Below, one piece after another: positions 47,063-54,787 of a stretch of 64,000 bases of DNA. Position numbers and translations under genes: made by a program. Numbering within the stretch: position 1 is the first letter of the stretch; each line of letters begins with the position of its first letter. Below the pieces are notes generated by a model, which saw only the letters and a program-made list of their open reading frames with translations, was not told the origin of the DNA and did not search any database. Source of the stretch: UBA7488 sp964414185 (GTDB taxonomy: Bacteria; Pseudomonadota; Alphaproteobacteria; CAAHEQ01; UBA3637); the NCBI GenBank assembly GCA_964414185.1, contig CAYPVK010000009.1, positions 1 to 64,000 of the forward strand, read 5' to 3'.

Positions 47063-47139
47063 ATCAATAATATGAAGCCTGCCTTAAAAAAATTCAAGGG
47101 TAGTTTTTTAAAATTCAACCTGCCTTGTTAAATTTCAAA

Positions 47140-49014
47140 TTATTTAATGCCCAATATTTCCAATTGTTCGCTTAAAACAAGCCATTCATTTTCGATATCG
47201 TTCAATTCTTGGGCAAGGCAAGCCAAATCCTTTTGCGTTTGAACAATTTTATCGGGCGACAACGGCGTTAAAAATAAACTTTCCAAAGCATTCTTTTGTT
47301 CATTCAATAATGTAAGTTTTTTATCCAACCGCGCCAACTGCCCTTTCATGGCCTTAATTTCGTTAAAAGAAGGTTTGGCGGGTTTATCGGACGCAACGGC
47401 AAACTTTGCGGATTCTTGCTTATTTTTTGGCTTTTCATCTTTCTTTGCCCCCCTTTTATCTTCACTCAACATTTGCCTGTAATCATTCAAATCGCCTTTA
47501 AATTCTTTGCAATATCCACCCTTAACCAACCACAAATCGTCGGCAATCAGCTGTATTAAATTCAAATCGTGCGTGATTAAAATAACCGAACCCGTATACG
47601 CATTCAATGCATCAATCAACGCATCGCGCCCCGGAATATCCAAATGGTTCGTCGGTTCGTCCAATATCAATAAAGCCGGCGCGTCATACGTCATGGCGGC
47701 GAACAACAAACGCGCTTTTTCCCCGCCCGATAAGTTTTCGATTTTCGTCAATGCCTTTTCTTTTGTCAAACCGAAGCGCGCCAAATGTGCCCGCACGACC
47801 GTTTCGCGCGTATCGGAGAGCATTATTGAAGCCATAAAAGCGGCTGCCGTCAAATTAATCGGCAATTCTTCCGTTTGGTGTTGGGCGAAATACCCGACTT
47901 TTAATTTGGGCGAACGGTGAATTTCACCCGCCATCGGCTTAATTTTTCCGCTGATTAATTTGGCAAAGGTCGATTTGCCGTTACCGTTCGCGCCCAACAA
48001 CGCAATACGGTCATTTTCAACCAGGCGCAAAGACAAATCGCGCAAAACGATATGTTCGCCGTAACCGCAAGACACTTTGTCCAAAGTCATTAACGGCAGT
48101 ACTAATTCTACCGGATTGGGAAAGGTAAAATGCGATGATACTTCCTGTTCCGGTTCGGGGATTTCCTGTAATTTCGCAATCATTTTTAAACGGCTTTGCG
48201 CTTGTTTTGCCTTAGTGGCCTTATATCGAAACCGATCGACGAAAGATTGCAAATGCTGCCGCCTTTTTTCTTGTTTTTCGGCAGCTCTTCCAAGTAATTG
48301 CCGTTGCAATAAGCGGTTCTTTTGAAACGTATCGTAATTGCCGGTATAGGAAACAAGCTTTTTGCCTTCGACATGCACGATGTAATCGCATAAGGAATTT
48401 AAAATTTCCTTATCATGGCTGATTAAAATCAATGTTCCGCCGTATTTGCGCAAATGGGCAATCAGCCAAATACTCGTTTCCAAATCCAAATGGTTTGTCG
48501 GTTCGTCCAACAACAAAATATCGGACGGTTGGAATAAAGCCGCCGCCAAAGCCAATCGCATGCGCCAACCGCCCGAAAATTCTTGAAGCGGGCGCGTTAA
48601 ATCTTCATTTTTAAAACCAAGGCCGTTTAAAATGGCCGCCGCGCGGGCGCTTGCCGATGACGCTTCAATGGCATTTAACCGTTCGTGAATTTCGGGCAAT
48701 TCCATACTTGGGGCCGTTTTTAAACGTTCGGTTAATGTCATCAATTCTTTGTCTTGCGCCAAAACAAAATCCAAAATTGGCAAATCAAGGTGTTTAAATT
48801 CTTGTGCCACAGAAACAATTTTATAAGAATTCGGATACGATACATCCCCTGTTTCGGTTTCCAATTCACCTTGCAATACGCGAAACAAAGTCGATTTGCC
48901 GCATCCATTGGGACCGACAAGGCCGACCTTTTGCCCGTCGGAAATGTGGGCAGAGGCATGTTCAAACAAAGTTTTTGCCCCGATGCGCACCGTTATGTCA
49001 TTTATATCAATCAT
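47140..49014 (-). CDS. ABC-F family ATPase (Uup/YheS-like)
   Basis: 624 residues from the ATG beginning MIDINDITVRIGAKTLFEHA; a 19-codon upstream extension is unlikely. Two ABC domains: Walker A GPNGCGKST with signature FSGGWRMRLALA, and GANGNGKST with signature LSGGEKARLLFA. A linker of the ABC-F type joins them and a C-terminal coiled coil (about 540-620) follows. No membrane domain. ABC-F proteins act on the ribosomal E site; the subfamily cannot be fixed here. Confidence 0.9.
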   Translation of the reverse strand: MIDINDITVRIGAKTLFEHASAHISDGQKVGLVGPNGCGKSTLFRVLQGELETETGDVSYPNSYKIVSVAQEFKHLDLPILDFVLAQDKELMTLTERLKTAPSMELPEIHERLNAIEASSASARAAAILNGLGFKNEDLTRPLQEFSGGWRMRLALAAALFQPSDILLLDEPTNHLDLETSIWLIAHLRKYGGTLILISHDKEILNSLCDYIVHVEGKKLVSYTGNYDTFQKNRLLQRQLLGRAAEKQEKRRQHLQSFVDRFRYKATKAKQAQSRLKMIAKLQEIPEPEQEVSSHFTFPNPVELVLPLMTLDKVSCGYGEHIVLRDLSLRLVENDRIALLGANGNGKSTFAKLISGKIKPMAGEIHRSPKLKVGYFAQHQTEELPINLTAAAFMASIMLSDTRETVVRAHLARFGLTKEKALTKIENLSGGEKARLLFAAMTYDAPALLILDEPTNHLDIPGRDALIDALNAYTGSVILITHDLNLIQLIADDLWLVKGGYCKEFKGDLNDYRQMLSEDKRGAKKDEKPKNKQESAKFAVASDKPAKPSFNEIKAMKGQLARLDKKLTLLNEQKNALESLFLTPLSPDKIVQTQKDLACLAQELNDIENEWLVLSEQLEILGIK

Positions 49015-49050
49015 GGGGGCAAGATAGCCTATATCATTAAAAATTGCAAT

Positions 49051-49083
49051 AAAAAAGGGCACTTTGACCAAGCACCCTTTTTT
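49051..49083 (-). terminator. Terminator of the autotransporter gene
   Basis: Stem AAAAAAGGG..CTT / AAG..CCCTTTTTT with a 2-nt internal bulge on each side. It lies about 90 bp after the autotransporter stop and before the ABC-F start. Confidence 0.7.
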
Positions 49084-49174
49084 ATATGGTTTTATATATC
49101 AAAGGAATATAAATATAAGCGTATATAAAATCGATAGAGCTTTTTTATTAAGGTTCACCACATACGGCAAAAGG

Positions 49175-52100
49175 TTAAAAATTATACCTTAACCCCAAAC
49201 GGCCGCCCCATGAATCATATATAGAGCCTTTTTCAACCGTAAAATCGCCGTACATATGCCATCCGCGCGACAATCGGGCGTTCAAACCGATTGACCCTTC
49301 AAACGTTGCGCCGCCGACATCGGACGTAAAATCCGACCCGAGAAAATGGACATCCGTTTCGCCCAACCATTCGTAAGCCACGCCCGCTTGAATATACGGT
49401 TCAAACGCCATACCGTTGGCAAATGTCCTGCGATATGCCGCCATTAACGCCGCGCGCGTCACTAAGCTGTGCGCCGAATCGTATTTGATTTTTTGATCTA
49501 CGTTTGTTTTGTGATCGACTTCGGGCATATAGGTGTAAACAACTTGCGCTTTGGGTTCTAAAATAAATCCGTTACGGCCATTTTGATATAAAGCCGTCCT
49601 GCGCCCGAATTCAAAGCTGCCCGTCACCGCCCAATTATCAGCGTCATAGGTAATGGGCAACCCTTGAGCGGAATAGTTTGTTACATCCGTTTGCGTATAA
49701 AATCCGCGGATAACCGAATCAGTATACCACCCGTTTTTATTAATCCAAGTCAAATAAGCCCCTACGGACGGCACAGTTGTATCGCCTTTTCCGTCATGAC
49801 CGTTTGTTTGGTGAATCTTAACCTTATCCGCCCACGCGTATCCCGCCATAATCCCCAAATACGTACGGTTCGTTCGGTCTTTTGCAATCAAATGGTCGTA
49901 ACCGGCTTCAACACCGTAAATATCCATTTCATTTTTGATATTTTCATCCACTTCCAACGATTTATAATAACCGCGCGCCCATAATCCGTTGTGCGCTTTC
50001 GGATTGTTTGAACGCAATTCGCCCAAACGGTTGCGCAATTCGGAATTGATTGTTTTGATAACACTGAGCGCCACTGCGGGCATGCTTGCAATCGTGTTTG
50101 TCAAATCGGTGGGTTTCGGTTTATTCCCATTTGAATAAGACCCGTTCGTACTTTTATTGCCCCCGCCGTCATCTTCGGTTGCCGTACGAATATACCAAGA
50201 TTCATCGTCCGTATTTAAATTTTGATAATACAGTTCTTGAATATATAATCCCGAATCAATACGTTTGCCGACCAAATCAAAAGTATCGGCACCCGTAACG
50301 GTCGTTCCTTGGGCGTCCACAACCTTAACACCATCCCCTTTGATAAAAGTACCGTAACTTGGGAAAGCGGCTGTGTTTGTAATGTGCAAATTGGTTGTAC
50401 CGCTGACAGTTGTTCCCGTTTGTAAAACAATTTGATCCGTCAATTGTTCTGCATCCAAATCCGTATTCATATAAACGGTTGCATTGTCCCCTTCATAAGA
50501 ATCGACAATAGTCAATGTGTTATATTTGCCCGTTGTATTTGAACGCAAATCAACCTTAGAATTATCCAAACTTAATACATAAATATTTGAATCATTTAAC
50601 ATTTTCCACGAAGAACCATTGCTTAGCCCAACGGTTAATTGCCCGTTATCCGTAATGGAACCGACCAATGACGACTTATCGGCAGTTAATGTTGAAGTAT
50701 CGGTATTATTAACAAGCGCTGCCGGATTTGTTCCCGTTTGTTGCACATTCGATAATGTCACAGCACCTTTGTTCAAATCATAAACGGTTTGGTTTGACCC
50801 CGTCAAACGCAAAGTCGAATCTTTCACGGTTAACCCGGCATCATTCGAATCCGACCCTTCGATAGCGGCAAAAACCGCATCGGAGGAAGTTATTTTCATA
50901 CCTGTGATATCCAACGTCGTATCGGTAGCATTTGTATCGCCTTCGGATTGCAAATATATACTTTTCCCGTTGCCCGAAAACGCCATTGTATTATTTTTAT
51001 TGGTACTTGAAACCGTTGCAGCCGTATCATTGATTAATACCCCGTAATCGGTATTATTTTTAAAAGTCAAATTGTAATTTTTAACAGTCGTTTCATGCGT
51101 AACGGATTCGGAATTTGTCAAATTCAAACCGACGGAATTCCCGCTGACGTTCAAAACATTGGATCCGTTGCCCGTCATTGTCAAAACGCCTTGCACATTC
51201 ATGCCGATTGCGGATGAATCATCCCCGTCGGACAATTGCGTATCGGAAATGTAAACATTGGTTTTATCAATGGTAACATCGGTATCGGTCGTGTAAAATC
51301 CGCCGCCGACATTATTGTCAAAAACCATTTTATTTTTGCCCGTGGCGGAAGAAACGGAAACGGTTGAATTTTCCGTCTTTAAACCATAACCGCCGTTATC
51401 GGCGATTTTCACATCCATATTTTCAACCGTCAAAGACGTGTCCGAACCGCTGACGGATACGCCGTAATCTGAATTGCCGCTGACCGTCAAAGAATTAGTC
51501 CCGCCGCTGACGCCCGTAAATTCAACCGTTCCGTCTTCAACCGTCAAACCGTAAGTATTATTCGTCAATTCAACGTTCATACCATTGACGGACAAGGCAT
51601 TGCCCGATGAATTTGTCAAAATACCCGCACCGCCGTTTCCGTCGGATTTCAATAAAGTTTCTCCATTGCCTGTAATCGTTAAATTTTTTGTATTTTCGAT
51701 ACCGTCGGCCGAAGTATCATCGGAACCGTTTGAATTGGTTTGGATATTCATGTTGGTAAAGGTCATATCGCCCGCTAAAACCATACCGTCCGAAGTATTG
51801 CCGTCCGCAACCAAACTTTTGGCACCGTCCGTGCTTGAAATCGTCCCTGTCACCCCTGTGTTCGACAAACCTGCTCCGCCGTTATTGTTGAGCGTAATAT
51901 CCATATCGGTAATGGAAAGGCCCGATTCTTGACCGCTGACAGCACTTTCAGCAATCAAAATACCATTGCCGACATTTTCATTAACGGTCATTGTATTGTT
52001 TGTATTCGAAACACCGGTTACGGTTAATTTTCCCGTAACATCTATCCCGTCATTATAGCTTGAAGATTTGGAACCGTTTTCGGTAACGTTGATATTCATA

Positions 52101-52813
52101 CCGGAAATATCAATCGCACCGTCTTTAACGGAAATTCCGTCATATCCGTTATTGTTGATATCTAAAGTATTTTTACCTTCGGCGGAACTGATTGTAAGGA
52201 TACCGGATGTATTCCCGGAAGTTTCCGAATTTAACAAAACCCCATATTTAGCATTACCGCTGATGTTAATATTTGTATCTTTTATCGTTGTTTGAGGCTG
52301 AGAATATGAATTTTCATGCCATAAATGCAATCCAGCCTCTGTGCTGTTATTCATAAGTTCCAGTTTTGTATCCGTCCCGTTACCCGTAAAGGTTAAAACA
52401 TGGTGACTGCAAAGACTATAACCGGAGGAAGATTGAGTTGCCTTGATTGAAAGGCTGACATCTTCAAATATAATTGTTGAATTACCCCATGACCGTATAC
52501 CACGTTCTCCGGCATTAGAAATATTAATTGCCGCATCATCCGAAATTCCTTTAAAAGTAGCCGTTGTATTATTTAGAACAACTATCCCTTGACCGGAATT
52601 ACCCGTAACATTAACTGCTCCGTCAACACTGACAATATAATTTCCTGAGGTTGATGTTCGGATACCGTCTCCGCTGTTATTGCTCAAACCGGATGTAGAA
52701 CTGTCAATTGTCGCATCAGCGGTTATCGTATATGTTGCAAAAGCAGGTAAGCTGACAGACAAAGCAAGCAATCCGGGAAATAAAAACTGTGGTAAAAGAC
52801 GATATTTAAACAT
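49175..52813 (-). CDS. Large autotransporter adhesin-like protein
   Basis: 1212 residues from the ATG with AAGAGAG upstream. Signal peptide (about 1-27, cleavage after LPAFA), a long passenger (about 30-880) of repeats rich in Asn, Gly, Thr, Ser and Asp (patterns such as LTVSGNSDYGVSVSG and MTVNENVGNGILIAE), then a beta-barrel domain (about 930-1212) ending LGLRYNF. The passenger should form a right-handed beta-helix on the cell surface. No protease catalytic triad is obvious, so adhesion or matrix function is the inference. Cysteine is essentially absent from the passenger. Confidence 0.9.
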   Translation of the reverse strand: MFKYRLLPQFLFPGLLALSVSLPAFATYTITADATIDSSTSGLSNNSGDGIRTSTSGNYIVSVDGAVNVTGNSGQGIVVLNNTTATFKGISDDAAINISNAGERGIRSWGNSTIIFEDVSLSIKATQSSSGYSLCSHHVLTFTGNGTDTKLELMNNSTEAGLHLWHENSYSQPQTTIKDTNINISGNAKYGVLLNSETSGNTSGILTISSAEGKNTLDINNNGYDGISVKDGAIDISGMNINVTENGSKSSSYNDGIDVTGKLTVTGVSNTNNTMTVNENVGNGILIAESAVSGQESGLSITDMDITLNNNGGAGLSNTGVTGTISSTDGAKSLVADGNTSDGMVLAGDMTFTNMNIQTNSNGSDDTSADGIENTKNLTITGNGETLLKSDGNGGAGILTNSSGNALSVNGMNVELTNNTYGLTVEDGTVEFTGVSGGTNSLTVSGNSDYGVSVSGSDTSLTVENMDVKIADNGGYGLKTENSTVSVSSATGKNKMVFDNNVGGGFYTTDTDVTIDKTNVYISDTQLSDGDDSSAIGMNVQGVLTMTGNGSNVLNVSGNSVGLNLTNSESVTHETTVKNYNLTFKNNTDYGVLINDTAATVSSTNKNNTMAFSGNGKSIYLQSEGDTNATDTTLDITGMKITSSDAVFAAIEGSDSNDAGLTVKDSTLRLTGSNQTVYDLNKGAVTLSNVQQTGTNPAALVNNTDTSTLTADKSSLVGSITDNGQLTVGLSNGSSWKMLNDSNIYVLSLDNSKVDLRSNTTGKYNTLTIVDSYEGDNATVYMNTDLDAEQLTDQIVLQTGTTVSGTTNLHITNTAAFPSYGTFIKGDGVKVVDAQGTTVTGADTFDLVGKRIDSGLYIQELYYQNLNTDDESWYIRTATEDDGGGNKSTNGSYSNGNKPKPTDLTNTIASMPAVALSVIKTINSELRNRLGELRSNNPKAHNGLWARGYYKSLEVDENIKNEMDIYGVEAGYDHLIAKDRTNRTYLGIMAGYAWADKVKIHQTNGHDGKGDTTVPSVGAYLTWINKNGWYTDSVIRGFYTQTDVTNYSAQGLPITYDADNWAVTGSFEFGRRTALYQNGRNGFILEPKAQVVYTYMPEVDHKTNVDQKIKYDSAHSLVTRAALMAAYRRTFANGMAFEPYIQAGVAYEWLGETDVHFLGSDFTSDVGGATFEGSIGLNARLSRGWHMYGDFTVEKGSIYDSWGGRLGLRYNF

Positions 52814-52913
52814 TCTGAACTCTCTTTGATAATATAACAAAGTGACTTCATGTTAATATTTTTTTAACAAATTGTCCAGTATTTTTTTCATCTTCTGCAT
52901 AAAAAAATAAATA

Positions 52914-52944
52914 AAAAAAGCCCTTAAAACAAAAGGGCTTTTTT
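52914..52944 (-). terminator. Terminator after the cyclophilin gene
   Basis: Stem AAAAAAGCCCTT / AAGGGCTTTTTT with a 7-nt loop, about 20 bp beyond the cyclophilin stop. Confidence 0.85.
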
Positions 52945-52966
52945 ACCATCTTATGTTTATAAAAAA

Positions 52967-53524
52967 TTATTTTGCATCGGCGGCAACTTGCATTTTAACA
53001 ATAATATCGGGATTTGCAACCGCGCCGTTATTGGCCGATGTGCCCGCTTTAATCATATCGACATATTGCATACCGTCAACGACTTCCCCAAATGCCGTAT
53101 ATTGGCCGTCCAAGAACGTTGCATCGCCGAAAACAATGAAAAATTGACTATCGGCCGAATTGATGTCTTGGGCTCGGGCCATAGACACAACGCCGCGCGT
53201 GTGGCGTTTTTTATTAAATTCGGCATTCAATTTTTTGCCCGAACCGCCCATGCCCGTTCCCGTCGGATCACCCGTTTGAGCCATAAAGCCCGGAATAACG
53301 CGGTGGAATTTAACGCCGTCGTAAAAACCTTGGCGCGTCAATTCCTTAATGCGCGCGACCGTTTTCGGAGCAATTTCGGGTTCCAATTTAATAACAACAC
53401 GTCCGTAATCCAAATCCATATACAATGTGTTTTCTTTATCCATATTCATATTTTGAGCTCCTGCTGCAGTTGTTGTAAAAATCAATGACATTACCATAAT
53501 TAATTTTGAAAAAAATTTCATCAT
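52967..53524 (-). CDS. Exported peptidyl-prolyl cis-trans isomerase, cyclophilin type
   Basis: 185 residues. Signal peptide (1-23, cleavage after TTAAGA) and a compact cyclophilin domain with FHRVIPGFMAQTGDPTGTGMGG and SQFFIVFGDATFLDGQYTAFGEV; the catalytic Arg (FHRVI) is present. The periplasmic location points to folding of envelope proteins, possibly including the neighbouring autotransporter. GGGAGG precedes the ATG. The 53534 membrane-protein gene ends 10 bp before it. Confidence 0.93.
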   Translation of the reverse strand: MMKFFSKLIMVMSLIFTTTAAGAQNMNMDKENTLYMDLDYGRVVIKLEPEIAPKTVARIKELTRQGFYDGVKFHRVIPGFMAQTGDPTGTGMGGSGKKLNAEFNKKRHTRGVVSMARAQDINSADSQFFIVFGDATFLDGQYTAFGEVVDGMQYVDMIKAGTSANNGAVANPDIIVKMQVAADAK

Positions 53525-53533
53525 TTCCTCCCG

Positions 53534-53809
53534 TCAATTCATCGGCACTTCGCATGCGGAATCATTCGCATCACATGCAACGGCAAACGGCATATCCGCG
53601 TTCGTTTCGGAAATTTCAACCGCATCGGTTTCAACAGATTGCACATTTTTATTTTCCGACGGTTCCGTAACATTTGCCGTTTTTGCATCATCCGCAACCG
53701 TTGGGGTCGGCATCGGTTGTCTGAGCCCGATAACGGCACCGATAACCATACCGATGACGAACAACATAATTATATTGCCCCAAGTTTTTTTAATACCGAT
53801 TTTTTTCAT
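53534..53809 (-). CDS. Small single-pass membrane protein
   Basis: 91 residues: a basic start, one transmembrane helix (about 12-29, with the glycine-zipper-like GMVIGAVIG), then a Thr/Glu/Ala-rich acidic tail with two Cys near the C-terminus. Good AAGGGAA ribosome-binding site. No family recognised. Likely one transcript with the cyclophilin gene. Confidence 0.55.
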   Translation of the reverse strand: MKKIGIKKTWGNIIMLFVIGMVIGAVIGLRQPMPTPTVADDAKTANVTEPSENKNVQSVETDAVEISETNADMPFAVACDANDSACEVPMN

Positions 53810-53891
53810 TTGTTCCCTTTCATGTTTATTCGGCCATTGTTTTTCACATTCTTTTCAAATGACCGATGTTTATATTTATAATGACAAAACA

Positions 53892-54521
53892 TTATTGCCC
53901 TTCATAGGCATCCGCCCGTTTGATTGTTCTTAACGCTTTGGCGGCGGCGGGTGCCGTCGGCAAATCCGTTTGTGACAATTGTTCCAACTTTTTATAGATT
54001 TTTTGATTGTTTGTTGCGTAATAATACCCTTCCAAATCCGATACGTTTTTTTCGGACAATTCGGACAGAGGAAAAGTATTTTTCATCATCAGCGTATAAA
54101 ATTTGACTTTGCTTTTTGCTTGCGTAAAATCTTGGATGCAGGCAGCAAATTTTTCTTCGTTCATCAACTTTTCGATTTTGCGTTTCTTTTTTGCATATAA
54201 TCCGGATAAAAAACCGCTCATATAAGCATCCTTTGCATGTGTCGGGTGTGCCGAACAACGTGCTTCAATATATGCCGCGGCATCGGCAATATCGCGGGTC
54301 TTATAATAAAGCGGCCAAGAATAAACTTGAACATCGGACATTTTTTCGGAAACAGCCGTTTGTCCCGCCGATGCTTGCAACATTTCTTGTTCGGGTTCCG
54401 ATTGCACGCGAACGGCCAATTCGGACGGCGGCAACAATTTAAAAGCCTCTTGGGCCGCAGCTTGCCGACAAGCGCAACCGATTAACACAAATAAAATGCA
54501 ACAGATACCCGTTTTAAACAT
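53892..54521 (-). CDS. Putative periplasmic lipoprotein
   Basis: 209 residues. Hydrophobic start with a lipobox-like LIGCAC at about 13-18, so a lipid anchor is likely. The mature part is alpha-helical, with a Cys-containing, Lys-rich central region. No family recognised. It starts 3 bp after the stop of the Cys/His-rich gene, so the two are coupled. Confidence 0.55.
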   Translation of the reverse strand: MFKTGICCILFVLIGCACRQAAAQEAFKLLPPSELAVRVQSEPEQEMLQASAGQTAVSEKMSDVQVYSWPLYYKTRDIADAAAYIEARCSAHPTHAKDAYMSGFLSGLYAKKKRKIEKLMNEEKFAACIQDFTQAKSKVKFYTLMMKNTFPLSELSEKNVSDLEGYYYATNNQKIYKKLEQLSQTDLPTAPAAAKALRTIKRADAYEGQ

Positions 54522-54524
54522 GCC

Positions 54525-54725
54525 TTATTTTCCCTTTTTGCAAGAACAACTTTTGCACCCGCATTTCCCATGCGCATGTTTTTTTTCATGCATATGTTGA
54601 TGTTCGGCCGCTTGACATTTATCGCATGCACAATGATGTTTTTTTATTAATTTTTTCGCCCATTTGTAGCCTGCAAAAGGCAACAGCAAAATCGCAATGG
54701 TCGCACAGACCGGACATGGACACAT
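54525..54725 (-). CDS. Small Cys/His-rich metal-binding protein
   Basis: 66 residues from the ATG with AAGGAG at 7 nt; an upstream extension of 13 codons lacks such a site. It begins MCPCPVCATIAILLLPFAGY, with a hydrophobic helix, and ends in a tail of HxHMHEKKHAHGKCGCKSCSCKKG. Ten cysteines and seven histidines suggest binding of copper, zinc or another soft metal near the membrane. No named family. Confidence 0.6.
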   Translation of the reverse strand: MCPCPVCATIAILLLPFAGYKWAKKLIKKHHCACDKCQAAEHQHMHEKKHAHGKCGCKSCSCKKGK

Positions 54726-54750
54726 AATAAATCTCCTTAAAAAAAAATTT

Positions 54751-54782
54751 AAGGTTTGCGTCAACCGATTAACGCAAACCTT
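54751..54782 (-). terminator. Terminator of gyrA
   Basis: Perfect 11-bp stem AAGGTTTGCGT / ACGCAAACCTT with a 10-nt loop and a following T-run on the minus strand, 6 bp after the gyrA stop. Confidence 0.88.
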
Positions 54783-54787
54783 GTTTA

